A DNA stretch of 64,000 nucleotides from NCBI GenBank assembly GCA_963662155.1, contig OY759272.1, forward strand, positions 45,737,186-45,801,185, in the 5' to 3' direction. Source of the stretch: Lamellibrachia columna. Taxonomy: Eukaryota > Annelida > Polychaeta > Sabellida > Siboglinidae. Positions 11,563 to 24,372 of this stretch are shown piece by piece; within the stretch, counting starts at the first letter, position 1, and the number at the start of each line of letters is the position of its first letter. Under the pieces are notes generated by a model. That model ran no database searches and had not been told where the DNA came from. It saw only the letters and a program-made list of their open reading frames with translations. The position numbers and the translations under genes were made by a program.

Positions 11563-14500
11563 GTAAATTGATCCAGATACAAGTGCCGTGCTGGTGCCGG
11601 TGCCGATGCCGATAGCAGATGCACCGCCACCAGATGCGTCGATGGGCCAAAATCGGCGGCGTGAGAAAATACCGGGCGTCCGTAATATTGATAAATAGTA
11701 ATACATATTGTATACTGTTAACGTAAATAAAATAACTAGTACTCTAAATATGTTAATTAATTAATTCTAGCTAGTCTTGATAAACATACAGATCGATGCG
11801 TTAAGAACTAAATTGTTTAATTTAAATAAAATATATACAAATGAATCAGTATGCCAGTCAATATATATATATATATATTATAATAATATATAGGCATGCC
11901 GATTAATTTATACATACATATATATATATATAATTATATATATAGGGGCCTATATAATATGTATATATGTATATTATATATAAATATATATATATACATA
12001 CAATGCAATATATATATATATACAATTATTCTTTTTTATTCACATACATTTCCTTTAGACATTAATTTACTTCAGTTTGGATCATTACTTTATCATGTCA
12101 ACCACTTACTGGTATTTGGTGGATATTGTTTACTACAGCATTAAAGTGTGTTTCTGTGCGCGTGGGCCGAAACAACTATTCTTAGAATTCTGCCGCTTAT
12201 AATTTGGCTACTAGTGTGAGCCGAATCAACCATAGCTGATTTAAATAACGACATGTTTTTCAACAGAGTGGGCCAAGCCGTCCGTAAGCATAGGCTGAAC
12301 CCGTCATGGCTAAACCATCTGGGACCCGCATAATATGAACATAGTCAACATAGAACTCAATAACATTAGGAAAGTTCTGGTAAACAGCTAACTGACTTTC
12401 GTTAAATGTAAAAAAAAATTATATGCAAAATAAAAATTCCCTTGTTCCAAATACATAGAGCCAACATTGATTGTGCAGCAAATGTAATTTTTTTGCATAA
12501 ATTTGGGTATTACACTAAATAACCATTTAAACTGGCAGAGTGATACAAATATTGACAAAAGGTGGCTCCCATGTTAGCGACATTCTGTCTTACTGGGAGT
12601 CGCCTTGACTGTTATATTTGTGTTGTTTCAACTTGTAAAAATTTCTATTGATTAAAATAAATATGTCTGGCTGTCTGTTTGCTTGTGTGTTCTACTTAGT
12701 GACAGTGGGACTGATTATATAGTCAATAATAATTAAACTTGTGTTCACTCAGTTCACCATTCGATAAATACTTTTTAGATAATTTTAGGTTAATTATATA
12801 TATATATTTTTTTATATTCTATTTCAGGGGATGGTTAATTTTGATGACTGTCTCACCAAGGCCAAAGCTACTACATTGTCAACATTTCTGTTGGGTGAGT
12901 GTATACATACATACATACATACATACATAATACATATCCTCTTCGGTCTTCAGGCAAAATATGCCTATGTACCGCTCTTGGCTAGCCTTAGTGTGGCTTT
13001 GTAGTCATATTTGACTGCATGGTTTCTCCAGTGTTTGTCTAGTCGATTTTTAAGCGTATTTACTGATGGTGCAGTGACGACGGTGTCCGGAAGTGAATTC
13101 CAAATATTAATGACTGGCTAAAGAAATGCCTCCTTAATTCCCGTTTACTCCGGTCCTTGAACAGCTTTAGAGAATGACCCCGTGTGCCTTCGTATAAGTC
13201 TTTGTTAAACATATTGTGCGAAAAGGTAAAAATGCCATGCAAGTATTTATACACATCAATAATATCTCCTCGTAAACGACGATAGGTCAGTGTTGGTAAA
13301 TTTAATGCCTTTAATCTAGATTCATAATCTAAATGTCTCAGTACTGGGACCATCCTAGTAGCTCTTCTCTGGACAGCCTCCAGAGCATCAATATCATGCT
13401 GATACTGCGGTGACCAGACTACCACACCGTATTCCAAAGTAGGACGGACTAGTACCTTATATAGATGTAGAAAGGTTGTCCTATCCAAGTATTGATATGT
13501 TCGTCGTATTACACCCAGCAATCTATTTGTTTTTGACACTGCCTGCTGTACCTGTTGTGTAAATTTTAACTGGTCATCAACTAGGATGCCCAGGTCTTTC
13601 TCTACATGGCTACACTCCAGAGGATTTGCACCTGTTTCTGTTGTCAAAGTATAAATAAATTCTGGGTGCCCATGTCCAATTCTTAGAACTTTGCATGTAT
13701 CTGGGTGAAATTGTAACTGCCACTTTTCAGCCCAGTCTTGTAATCTGTCTATGTCTTTCTGTAGGTTTATACAATCTTGCCTCGTTGAAGTTTTGTGATA
13801 TATTTTTGTATCGTCCGCGAAAATCTTCATGTCACATGTTACAACATTTGTTAAATCATTAATATATAGTATAAAAAGAATAGGTCCAAGGACACTGCCC
13901 TGTGGTACCCCACTTACTACTTCCGACCACGAAGATGCTGCTCCATTTACTAATATACAGTGTTTGCGACAGGTGAGAAATGTTTCAATCCATTTAAGAA
14001 GTTTTCCCTTTATTCCGTATCCTTTTAACTTTGCGAGCAGCCTCTGGTGTGGTACTGAGTCAAAAGCCTTCTTTAAATCCATGTATATTGCATCTACACA
14101 TTCTCCATCGTCTAATATTTTTGTCCAGTCTTCCAATGTTGAGATTAGTTGTGTGGTACATGATCTCCCAGCAATGAAACCATGCTGCTGGTCTGCAATT
14201 AATTTGTTTTTTTCCATGTGTGTTATTATGGCATCTTTGACCAGGGATTCCATGACTTTACATGCCACTGCCGTCAAGCTAACTGGCCTGTAGTTTGCCG
14301 CTAGGTGTCTACTGCCTTTCTTGAATATTGCTGATACATTTGCAATTTTCCAGACTTTTGGTAGTATGCCTATATCCAGTGACTTCCTGAGTATGATGAA
14401 CAGTGGCATTTTCAATTCTTTAGCAAGCTCTTTTAGTACCCGGGGATGTATGCCATCAGGACCTGGTGATTTCCCGATTTTGAGGTTTTCCAATTTCTTT

Positions 14501-17500
14501 TCAACATCGTCAGCAGTGAAGTTGATATCATCTAGATTATCAATTCCCTGATGCTCCTCAAATGTTGGCATATTTATTAGGTCTTCTCTAGTAAAGACAT
14601 CACTAAAGAATTTACACAGGACCTCTGCCTTCTCTTTATCTGTGGTTGTCAGTTCTGCATTTTCCTCCGTTTGGAGATCACCAATTCTTGGTCTTGTTTT
14701 CATCTTTGACCGAGCATAGCTCCAGAAATGCTTTGGGTTACTTTTAATATCTTTTGCTATGGACTGTTCCAGTGTCTTGACTGCTTGTCGAGTAGCCTTT
14801 CTTGCTTGATTCCTAGCTTTGGTGTAATCTAGGTAGTCTTTCCATTCCTTTGTCCGTAGGTACTTTTTCCAAGCCCTATGTTTCTTTCTCACTTTGTCTA
14901 GTGTTTTCGCATTCATCCATACTGGCTTATATTTTCTTGTTTGCCCTGATTTCTTCTTTGGGATACACTCATGCTCTGCCTGCTTAAGCCTACTTATAAG
15001 CAATTCCCAGCTCTCCTCTGCATCAAGATTCACGAATTTGGTTTCCCAATCATCTTGCAGCATTCCTCGTAATTTTTGATAGTTTCCTTTCTCATACAGA
15101 AATGATTTGCCACTTTGACCTGTAACTGGTGTTTGACATTGGTACGTGAATGTGATCAAACAGTGATCGCTCTTTCCGAGAGGATCCTTTACATCGTAGT
15201 TGTTTACCATTTCGTCTTCATTTGTAAATATCAAGTCTAATAGATGTGTGACTTGGTTTACCCTGTAGCGTGTTGGTTCCATGATATGTTGTGTAAGAAA
15301 AGCATCTCTAATGCTTTCCAGGAACTGGTTTTCTGTTCTGCTTGCTTTCTCACAAATCTTTGAATCATCCACCCAGTCAATGTGAGGATAGTTAAAATCT
15401 CCCATCATTAGGATGTGGGAAGCATTTGCCTCGTTTATCTTGCCTATTAGTTGGCATAATTTTTCATTATTGGTATCACTGCTGTTTGGGCTACGGTATA
15501 TGCACCCAATAAGTATCTTGTCTTTTCCGGCTAATCGTACCTCTGCCCAAACACATTCTTCAAATGTTGCGGTATCATTTATGGTACACTCGGTAGGTTT
15601 AAGTGTATATTGAAGAATATAATAAAGATCAGAATGACAAGTGTTTCTAAAGTTGAATTGTTTATTAAAAGGAAGTTTTGACAAAAATTAAACATGTAGT
15701 TGTTCCATTGATGTATTTTGTCGTGATTGCGTTTAAATATTGGTTCTGATGCTGTCTGGTTACTTAAACGTGTTTACGTTAAAAATAAAACATGAAATGT
15801 AGTGTTTTAATTTTAATGTTTTTACGTGGCACTGTCATTTTTGCAGACTTGTTGACTCAAGTCGTAGGGGCTGACACGGGTCGCCCATTTTCACGACTTG
15901 TGACTTGACTTGATTTGCCAGTTGCAAAATGAGACCATGTTGTTGTGGCGGGTCGCACTGAATACAATAATTATTAAGTACTTATTATGATTGGCCAGTG
16001 TTGTGACGGGACGGCATATGCATAAATTTCCCACTAAAAGTTACCGCAGGCTAACCACAACAATCATGGCGATTGGTGAACCTGGTGACTTGGGTCTTGA
16101 ATTGGAAATTGTACGGCTGATTTAAGTCTTGACTTGGACCAAACTCCTCACCACTGCCACACCTTACATTTGATGGTCAGATTCTGCTCGTCTCTTTATT
16201 TCACTTGGTAAACTCCTAATTTGGATGATGAAATCTGTGAGTTTCAGTTGCATACAATTGCAGATATTGTTTGTATTGAAAATGTGTCTAAAAATACAAT
16301 AATTTTTTGTTTAAACTGTGACGTTACTTAAGTGCACAGTTGTAATGACATAGTCATAAACAACAATGACTTTGCCCAGCCAGCCAATCCTTGATACCAC
16401 TATCCGTGTGTCCATTTTGAATTTATTATCAAGTTGTGGCAGTCGTGATATGCTGAGTGGTGCCACTGTTCGGGTGTTTGAAACGTGGACTTGGAAGTCA
16501 TTGACTTGAGACTTGACTTGTAGGTCAGTGGCTTGAGACTTGACTTGCTAGTTTGTGTCTGGCCAACAAGTCTGCATTGTAGTAGGTTAACTAAATTGAA
16601 TAAATTGATGTTTGCTGATTGAGTATATTAGTTGAAGACACTATTTCAGAGAACATGCATTAGTGCCTCTGTCAAACTGCATTAGCACCTTTGTTTGGTC
16701 TGGTGAGTGCTGACATGTGTTGTGTTCAATTGCATTGTTGTATCAACATACACGATTTTCTTACTGATACATGAGGAAATGTTTGTTGCTTAGACGAATG
16801 CTTCATATACAATATAGCAACAACATTTTCAGTTAGCTACCAACCATCATTTCTTGTACCTATATTTACCATGTGTGTTCTCTGGGAAAATATTACCCTA
16901 GCACAAGAGGTGAGGGGGTAAAGCATAAAACTACTAGTTGTAAGATGTTATACATGGTGCACTGTTAGTATGTTTGAAAGATACCACTGTACATGTTTCA
17001 GGGTCTGCTGCTGGCGTGGCTGTCCAGGTCCACTTCAGTCGATTCATCCCAAGAACCATGCGAGCCTGTCTTATTGTACCCTTGGGTATGAATCTTTGAT
17101 AGCTCTGCAACCTTGTGTAGTCCTGCATTAATATCACTTTGGAGAACATGGGTATATTAGCCGGTAACTGTAACGTGTAACTGAAACTCACAACGACATT
17201 ACAGTACATCACACTGATGACATTACAGTTAGTACATCACACTGATTGACATTACAGTTAGTGCATCACACTGATTGACATTGTTTGTTTTCTGGCAGTT
17301 GATGTTGTTACAATAGCAGTGCTGTTTGTCAGTGACACGCAGCTCCACAGTGATGTTTCCTCAGAAGCCTAGATACAATTGTGAACGGGCTTGGGGTAAT
17401 AGTAATATGTAATAGTAATTGTAATAAGTAATATACATTTTTTTCTGTAATAGTAATAGATGAGATTTTTTTCGAAAGTAATAGTAATAGTAATAAATCC

Positions 17501-19947
17501 TAAACTAATAGATAATAGTCTATTGCTTATCTATTACATCTAATTGCCTCGAACTTACAAAAAGATCAGGTTTGTTTGCATGTTATTCCAACTACTAGTC
17601 ATTGCAAACAATGCATAGACAATGGCTGAGCCGTTACTCAAACAACATGAAAAGACCCCTAGGCTGATAATTTGATGCATTCAATGAAATAATGCAGGAG
17701 TAGCAAGCCAATTACTAATTGTTAAGATGCCCAATTGTAGTGGCTATGACTTCTCACATTCCTAGCACACACAGAGGGCATGGTTTCAGATATGTGCAGG
17801 TGCCAGGTAAGCAACAAATGTTATTTTAGAGCAGGAGCTGCAACCTGAATTAAATTCAAAGTAAGCTTTGGTTTGAGCCGAACTTCCAAGTTCTTTTTTC
17901 AAATTGCCATAGGATAACATTGCCACACAGACCCTTTTTTTCAAATTTGGACAAATGTTCTCACCTCAGATCTTCAGATGGTGTACAAATGCATGTTTAG
18001 CTAATGCTACAAAGACCAAGTTCATAAGCAATTCTAGGGTTCACAGATCCATAAAAAATTTTTTATTGACATTCAGCGATAGTAACAACGACCCAGTAAT
18101 AGTAATAAATATCATGATAATAGTAATAGATTATAATTAATGTAATAGTAATAGAAATAGCAAAAAGTAATAGTAATATATTGTCTGTAATAGAATCCAT
18201 GCCTGATTGTGAAGTATTTTGGCATTTGCACCGAGGACATGAAAGCTGCAAGCTGGAAACTACAATGTAGTATTATGATGGTCACCAGATGGCGCCCCCA
18301 AAATGGCCCCAATCATAAACTTTGGACATCCATAATATTACTTTATGTGCTGTTACACCGGCGACAGATGGAGCTGTGTTTTTGTACTCACGTTACAACT
18401 TACTTACATCAGTTGTTCTACAAAAAATCATTGCACTTATACAATCAGCGTAATCACCTCCTTTTTCCCCTTTCATTTATATGAATAATTATATAAATTA
18501 TTATTTTATATAAATTTCACTTTTACATGTTTTGATTTTATTGATATAATTATGAATATGCACTCGCATTCACACACACATGCAAACACACACGCACACA
18601 CACACGTCTGCACTGATGCCGTTACACACACACATTTCTGCACTGATACTGTTACACACACACTCGTTTTTGCACTGATACGTTATACGCACCCACACAC
18701 GCACACACACACGCAGTAAAAAAAACTAAATTATTTAGCGTAAGTAGACGCCAATAGTGGAGACCAGTCTGGAACAAAAATAGCATCAGTAATATTCTAT
18801 TACTGATGATACAATTTCTCATAGAGAGAACTTAGAAACATTGCAGTATTTGATAGCTCCGATTTTATAGTAATAGTTTTAACCAATTGTATTTTAATTG
18901 CCAAAGTAAATAAATTATTGTTATTCTTATGTTCAGAGTTCTTGACATAGTTTAAAAAGTGCTCTGTTTTTTCACGAGTAAATCGCTAGTAAATTGGTCA
19001 CATGAGGCCTGTATTGGCTGGTGGTGTAAAGAGTTCTGTCATGTGCTTGCAGTGATGGGCACCTCGGTGGCGCTACCTGTCCACAACAGACTGCGAGAGG
19101 GATGTGCTGATCAGTGGAAGTCGGGGGCCACGGTCGTCTACTTTCGGGTAAGGGACATGTATCCATGGCAGAATGGGGCAAAGAAGCATCATATTCCATA
19201 GCAATGGGTCATGATTTTTGCCAACTTTTGAAAGATACATAGTTTCGAACCCTTAGTGGTGCACACCTGTAAGGCACATGTAAGACACCTGTAAGACACC
19301 TGTAAGACACCTGTAAGACTTGGGGTAATTGTGATTTAAATGCCAATGGAATTAGTGAAAATACAGTTGGTATTTTCAGGTACTTTTCAATTACTATTTC
19401 AAGTACATGTAACTTTTTAACTCAGTTTGTTTGCTAAACAAATCAATAAAATATAATATGTTGCATATAATAACACATTTGTTTTGTCATGATGTACCAT
19501 AGCATGCAGAAATTAAGCAAGGCTGCTGTATAAATTTAATATGTTATTTTGTTGGTATTGAGTATGTCTATGGTTGCACAGGTCACACACTATTATTTTG
19601 ATTTGGAATTGGTAATTGGAATTTATATAATGTAATTGCTCCCAAGTCTGCCTGTAAGACAAGTAACATAATTATGTAAGATTGCAAATGAACCCGAATA
19701 ATTACTCATGTCCACTGGTTTGTCACACAAACAGGGACAACTGAGATAATTATCCCATAATGCACAAAAGCCTTGTTCAGAATACACAAAACCATAAAGA
19801 ATGACTGATATCATAAAATGTTATTAAATCCATAAAAGGTTGTACCAATGAACATAAAATTCATTGTCCGGTTTTATTTATGTTTTATGTGTTCTCATTT
19901 GAATTGACATGATAATTATTAATTACAATCTTGTGTTTCAGAGATGA
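11500..19947 (+). CDS. TMEM141: TMEM141-like small two-pass membrane protein (five exons)
   Basis: Exons 11500-11562, 12828-12894, 17002-17085, 19053-19147 and 19942-19947 (stop) join in phases 0, 1, 1 and 0 with canonical GT-AG ends, giving about 104 residues. From a Cys in exon 2 onward the product lines up with vertebrate TMEM141 (about 108 aa) with no gaps over roughly 65 residues. This includes the STFLLGSAAGVAVQVHF first membrane segment, the LIVPLVMGTSVALPV second segment, and the terminal E-x-C-x-x-x-W motif (EGCADQW). TMEM141 is a poorly characterised membrane protein, so no enzymatic role is claimed. The start codon is the first ATG of an exon whose upstream region is GC-rich and promoter-like. 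A LINE sits antisense in intron 2. The assignment rests on my recall of the human protein; a homology search would confirm it. Confidence 0.72.
12828..12894 (+). CDS. TMEM141: TMEM141-like exon 2
   Basis: The acceptor TATTTCAG precedes GMVNFDDCLTKAKATTLSTF plus LL. The donor is G|GTGAGT in phase 1. The Cys aligns with the Cys of AACQSH in human TMEM141. Confidence 0.7.
12903..15690 (-). mobile_element. CR1-type non-LTR retrotransposon, 5'-truncated, nearly intact ORF2
   Basis: An 874-codon minus-strand frame (15684-13060) begins inside an APE endonuclease (GDFNYPHIDW, then GKSDHCLITF). It continues into a full reverse transcriptase with GKSPGPDGIHP, ANYRPVSLT, QHGFIAGRSC, MDLKKAFDSVPH, GVPQGSVLGP and the catalytic FADDTK, then the CR1-like C-terminal region. 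Near 13110 a frameshift moves the end of the protein to another frame (WNSLPDTVVTAPSVN), which runs to about 12960. The element ends at a (TATG)n tail at 12902-12929. The N-terminal part of the endonuclease and any ORF1 are absent. It lies antisense in intron 2 of the TMEM141-like gene. Its length and open frame suggest a young insertion. Confidence 0.85.
15840..16560. repeat. Region enriched in GACTTG/CAAGTC words
   Basis: ACTTGACT-type words recur at about 15850, 15895, 16085, 16130, 16490-16550 in this intronic stretch. It may be a decayed repeat, and no coding potential is seen. Confidence 0.35.
17002..17085 (+). CDS. TMEM141: TMEM141-like exon 3
   Basis: The acceptor GTTTCAG precedes SAAGVAVQVHFSRFIPRTMR then ACLIVPL. 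The donor is G|GTATGA in phase 1. It covers the end of the first membrane segment and the start of the second. Confidence 0.72.
17395..18195. repeat. (AATAGT)-like degenerate hexanucleotide blocks
   Basis: TAATAGTAAT-type words fill 17395-17560 and 18075-18195, with about 500 bp of ordinary sequence between. They could be the two ends of one element or two separate arrays. This is intronic in the TMEM141-like gene. Confidence 0.6.
18555..18720 (+). repeat. CA-rich microsatellite
   Basis: CACACA and CGCACACA runs are interrupted by a repeated TCTGCACTGAT(GC)CCGTTACACA phrase (about 3 copies, about 42 bp apart). Confidence 0.85.
19053..19147 (+). CDS. TMEM141: TMEM141-like exon 4
   Basis: The acceptor GCTTGCAG precedes MGTSVALPVHNRLREGCADQ then WKSGATVVYFR. 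The donor is CGG|GTAAGG in phase 0. It carries the second membrane segment and the conserved Cys/Trp pair. Confidence 0.72.
19262..19320 (+). repeat. 13-bp tandem repeat, about 4-5 copies
   Basis: AAGACACCTGTAAGACACCT repeats. Each unit contains a donor-like CTGTAAGA string. It lies in intron 4 of the TMEM141-like gene. Confidence 0.85.
19942..19947 (+). CDS. TMEM141: TMEM141-like terminal coding exon (Arg-stop)
   Basis: The acceptor TGTTTCAG is followed by AGA TGA in phase 0, so only one residue is coded before the stop. The rest of the exon would be 3' UTR to about 20.73 kb. An earlier stop by intron retention is the alternative. Confidence 0.5.
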   Translation, partial: R

Positions 19948-20705
19948 TCATTGGTGTAAGACACGCCATGGTTTTGTAGTGAATCAAGACTCGTTGGAGA
20001 ACATTCAGACAGTTTCAATGTTGGTGTAGACTTGAATAATGGGCCTGACAATATTTCTTATGAAATGAGCACACATAAATATTTGGCACCATATTTTACG
20101 TATACGTGTTAATGAGTAGGAGATTTGTTTTGCTTTTGCATTACTGTACTCACCATATTGATACACAACAATACAATATCTGATGCCCTGGGAGAGTATT
20201 CAAGTATTCCTGCTGAATTGTATGTATTTTTGACAATGGATATTTGCAAATGGATCTTGCAATAGTTCTGTTACTTTTGTTTGCTGCATTCTCTGGCTCT
20301 GGTTGTTTTGTGATGTGTTTACACAGCAACGACATGACGTGCTGAGTACCAGGTGTATTTAATTACATATGTTGCCTATTTGTCTAACACATGCATAACT
20401 CTACGATATTATAATGAACATATTTCACAATCTGAACTTTATCTACCATACAATAGTATCAATGATGTTATTATATTTGACATAATAATAGTGGTATTAT
20501 GACATAAAATGTATGGTGTAAAGTTAAAACTACATGAATAATATTTATTGTTTTGAATTAATTGGAAATGTAGTTTTGCATAGTCATTGCCTGAAAGGGA
20601 AGTATTTTATCGCATTTAATATATACAGTTTCAAATTTGATATGAATTTCAGCACAGCCATGAAAAGTTGTTTTATTTGTGCACAAAATGTTCATGTTGT
20701 TGACC

Positions 20706-20711
20706 AATAAA
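20706..20711 (+). terminator. Poly(A) signal AATAAA, candidate end of TMEM141-like mRNA
   Basis: AATAAA lies in ACCAATAAACTG about 760 bp after the stop codon, with T/G-rich sequence following. It is the most plausible polyadenylation signal for the upstream gene. Confidence 0.4.
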
Positions 20712-20729
20712 CTGTTGAGAAAACGTGTA

Positions 20730-21425
20730 TGCTGTCTAGGTTTGTTAACATCATCAAATTAAGACAATACACCAAGAGAATAACCTTAAACCTATACAAA
20801 ACCTAAGTTTTGTTGAATAGGGTTTGATATAATTTGCTGTAATAGTGTCATGTATATTGATACACCAAGCACGTGACCACTCGGTCATCGCGCATCGAAT
20901 GATGACTTCGAGTGGAAATAGTAGCGAGGCAACATCACAATTATTTTTTTCAGCTCAGTGTCTCCTAACACCGCAACTGTAACGTACCACTATTTTCATT
21001 AGCTAAGTCATGAGCTAGTCTGATATCAAATGTTGATCCAGCATATTAAGCTGGAAAATCGGAGAACACAGTATGTAGGTGATGTACACAGTCCTGGATT
21101 AACCATGGTGGGGTCCCACAAAATTAATCATAATCCATCTGATTAATCCATATGAGCCTCTTTGCTTCCCTCGAATCCGGTTCCGACCTGCTGTGCAATA
21201 TCGTGAATTTGACACCGTTTTAGTGCGGTGTGCTGTCTTCGGACAGTAAAAGAGCTAGAGAGTACTCTGAGGTCAGTGATTGCTTTGGATTTCTCCGCAA
21301 CTTGGCGGAGCTGGAAGTTGTGGAACCAAGAAAGATGTGACAAACTGCTAAGAAACTTCACTCATCGTATCCGGAGGAAATTGTAGGAATGAACTGATCC
21401 AGTTATGTGGAATAGTTGTACAAAT
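20730..21425. other. No gene seen
   Basis: Intergenic sequence after the TMEM141-like gene. Short ORFs on the minus strand have no recognised domain. Confidence 0.4.
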
Positions 21426-23560
21426 CTTGTGCATTGTTGCTATAGTCATGTCTGCTCCCTAATTATAGTCATTTCAGCCCCATAGGTCATGAATGCCCCT
21501 CGCTAAGCCTATGCCTCCACACTAGTCATGTCTGCCCCTCACTAAGCCTATGCCACCACACCAGTCATATCTGCCCCTCACTAAGCCTATGCCACCACAC
21601 CAGTCATATCTGCCCCTCACTAAGCCTATGTCACCACACCAGTCATATCTGCTCCCTAATTATAGTCATTTCAGCCCCATAGGTCATGTCTGCCCTCACT
21701 AAGACTATGCCACCACACCAGTCATGTCTGCCCCTCACTAAGCCTATGCCACCACACTAGTCATGTCTGCCCTCACTAAGACTATGCCACCACACCAGTC
21801 ATATCTGCCCCTCACTAAGCCTATGCCACCACACCAGTCAAGTCTGCTCCTCGTTAAGCCTATGTCACCACACTAGTCATATCTGCTCCCTAATTATAGT
21901 CATTTCAGCCCCATAGGTAATGTATGCCCCTCACTAAGCCTGTGCCACCACACTAGTCATATATGCCCCTTGCTAAGCCTATGCCACCACAGTAGTCATG
22001 TCAGCCCCTCGTTAAGCCTATGCCACCACACTAGTCATATCTGCCCCTTGCTAAGTCTATGTCACCACACTAGTCATATCTGCTCCCTAATTATAGTCAT
22101 TTCAGCCCCATAGGTAATGTATGCCCCTCACTAAGCCTGTGCCACCACACTAGTCATATATGCCCCTTGCTAAGCCTATGCCACCACACCAGCCATGTGT
22201 GCCCCTCATTAAGCCTATGCCACCACAGTAGTCATGTCAGCCCCTTGCTAAGTCTATGTCACCACAGTAGTCATGTCAGCCCCTTGCTAAGTCTATGTTA
22301 CCACACTAGTCATGTCTGCCCCTTGCTAAGTCTATGTCACCACACCAGCCATGTGTGCCCCTCATTAAGCCTATGCCACCACACTAGTCATGTCAGCCCC
22401 TTGCTAAACCTATGCCACCACACTAGTCATGTGTGCCCCTCACTAAGCCTATGCCACCACAGTAGTCATGTCAGCCCCTCGCAAAGCCTATGCCACCACA
22501 CTAGTCATGTCAGCCCCTTGCTAAACCTACGCCACCACACTAGTCATGTCAGCCCCTCGCTAAGCCTATGCCACCGCACTAGTCATATCTGCCCCTTGCT
22601 AAGCCTATGCCACCACACCAGTCATATCTGCTCCTCGCTAAGCATATGCCACCACACCAGTCATGTCTGCCCCTCACTAAGCCTATGCCACCACACCAGT
22701 CATGTCTGCCCCTCGCTAAGCCTATGCCACCACACTAGTCATATCTGCTCCTCGCTAAGCATATGCCACCACACCAGTCATGTCTGCCCCTCACTAAGCC
22801 TATGCCACCACACCAGTCATGTCTGCCCCTCGCTAAGCCTATGCCACCACACTAGTCATATCTGCTCCTCGCTAAGCATATGCCACCACACCAGTCATGT
22901 CTGCCCCTCACTAAGCATATGCCACCACACCAGTCATGTGTGCCCCTCGCTAAGCCTATGCCACCACACCAGTCATGTCTGCCCCTCACTAAGCATATGC
23001 CACCACACTAGTCATATCTGCTCCTCGCTAAGCCTATGCCACCACACCAGTCATGTCTGCCCCTCACTAAGCATATGCCACCACACTAGTCATATCTGCT
23101 CCTCGCTAAGCATATGCCACCACACCAGTCATGTCTGCCCCTCACTAAGCATATGCCACCACACCAGTCATGTGTGCCCCTCGCTAAGCCTATGCCACCA
23201 CACCAGTCATGTCTGCCCCTCACTAAGCATATGCCACCACACTAGTCATATCTGCTCCTCGCTAAGCCTATGCCACCACACCAGTCATGTCTGCCCCTCA
23301 CTAAGCCTATGCCACCACAGTAGTCACGTCAGCCCCTCGCTAAGCCTATGCCACCACACCAGTCATGTCTGCCCCTCACTAAGCCTATGCCACCACACTA
23401 GTCATATCTGCTCCTCGCTAAGCCTATGCCACCACACTAGTCATGTCTGCCCCTCGTTAAGCCTATGCCACCACACTATAGTCATGTATGACCCTCGTTA
23501 AGCCTATGCCACCACACCAGTCATGTCTGCCCCTATCTAAGGTCATGTCTGTCCACTAAA
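21425..23560 (+). repeat. 39-bp minisatellite, about 50 copies
   Basis: The unit contains CCACCACACCAGTCATGTCT then GCCCCTCACTAAGCCTATG. Because 39 is divisible by 3 it produces a 444-codon open frame that is not a gene. In the first 700 bp, a longer variant with GCTCCCTAATTATAGTCATT then TCAGCCCCATAGGT recurs about four times, which shows higher-order structure. It is intergenic. Confidence 0.95.
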
Positions 23561-23960
23561 ACTGCGGTTATGCATGCCCCTAACTACTGCCATCTACGGT
23601 CATATATGCCCCTAGATACGATCATGTCTGCCATCTACGGTCATGTATGCCCCTAGATACGATCATGTCTGCCATCTACGGTCATGTATGCCCATAGTTA
23701 CGATCATGTCTGCCATATACGGTTATGTATGCCCCTAGTTACGATCATGTCTGCCATCTACGGCCATGTATGCCCATAGTTACGATCATGTCTGCCATAT
23801 ACGGTTATGTATGCCCCTAGTTACGATCATGTCTGCCATCTACGGCCATGTATGCCCCTAGTTACGATCATGTCTGCCATCTACGGCCATGTATGCCCCT
23901 AGTTACGATCATGTCTGCCATCTACGGTCATGTATGCCCCTAGTTACGATCATGTCTGCT
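23560..23960 (+). repeat. 41-bp minisatellite, about 9 copies
   Basis: The unit contains GATCATGTCTGCCATCTACG then GTCATGTATGCCCCTAGTTAC. The shared phrases TCATGTCTGCC and GCCCCT suggest it evolved from the adjacent 39-bp array. Confidence 0.9.
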
Positions 23961-24255
23961 ACTGTCTGGACTGCCCCAACTAGACCATGTTTAGGGAAAC
24001 GAAACAACACTGGTACTATTATAGTGTTTTAATGTTAATGTAGAAATGATTGGTTACACCGCAGTTATTAAATAAAAAGGTACGATACACATAAGCGATA
24101 TTGCACTCTCATTTGCTTCCATATTGCCTTTTGTCTCGATCAATAGCGGTGTATGCTGTTAATTAGATCACGATAAGCTAATAGCACAAGTGGGAAAACG
24201 GTTTGTAAAACAATAGGCCACTCGTAATGATTTTGCCTTGTGCGAATATGTATAT

Positions 24256-24256
24256 A

Positions 24257-24306
<50 letters not shown>

Positions 24307-24372
24307 GCGTGTGCGTGTGCGTGTGCGTGTGCGTGTGCGTGTGCGTGTGCGTGTGCGTGCGCGTGCGTGCAC
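24256..24372 (+). repeat. (GT)n / (GTGCGT)n microsatellite
   Basis: A GT run of about 45 bp is followed by a hexanucleotide GTGCGT run of about 60 bp. Confidence 0.95.

Noticed and set aside
11226..11630. 134-codon minus-strand ORF
   Set aside because: Antisense shadow of the GC-rich first exon and promoter region of the TMEM141-like gene; no domain.
22167..23501. 444-codon + strand ORF with 13-residue repeats (LCHHTSHVCPSLS)
   Set aside because: The 39-bp tandem unit has a length divisible by 3. There are no splice or start context and no unique flanking coding sequence.
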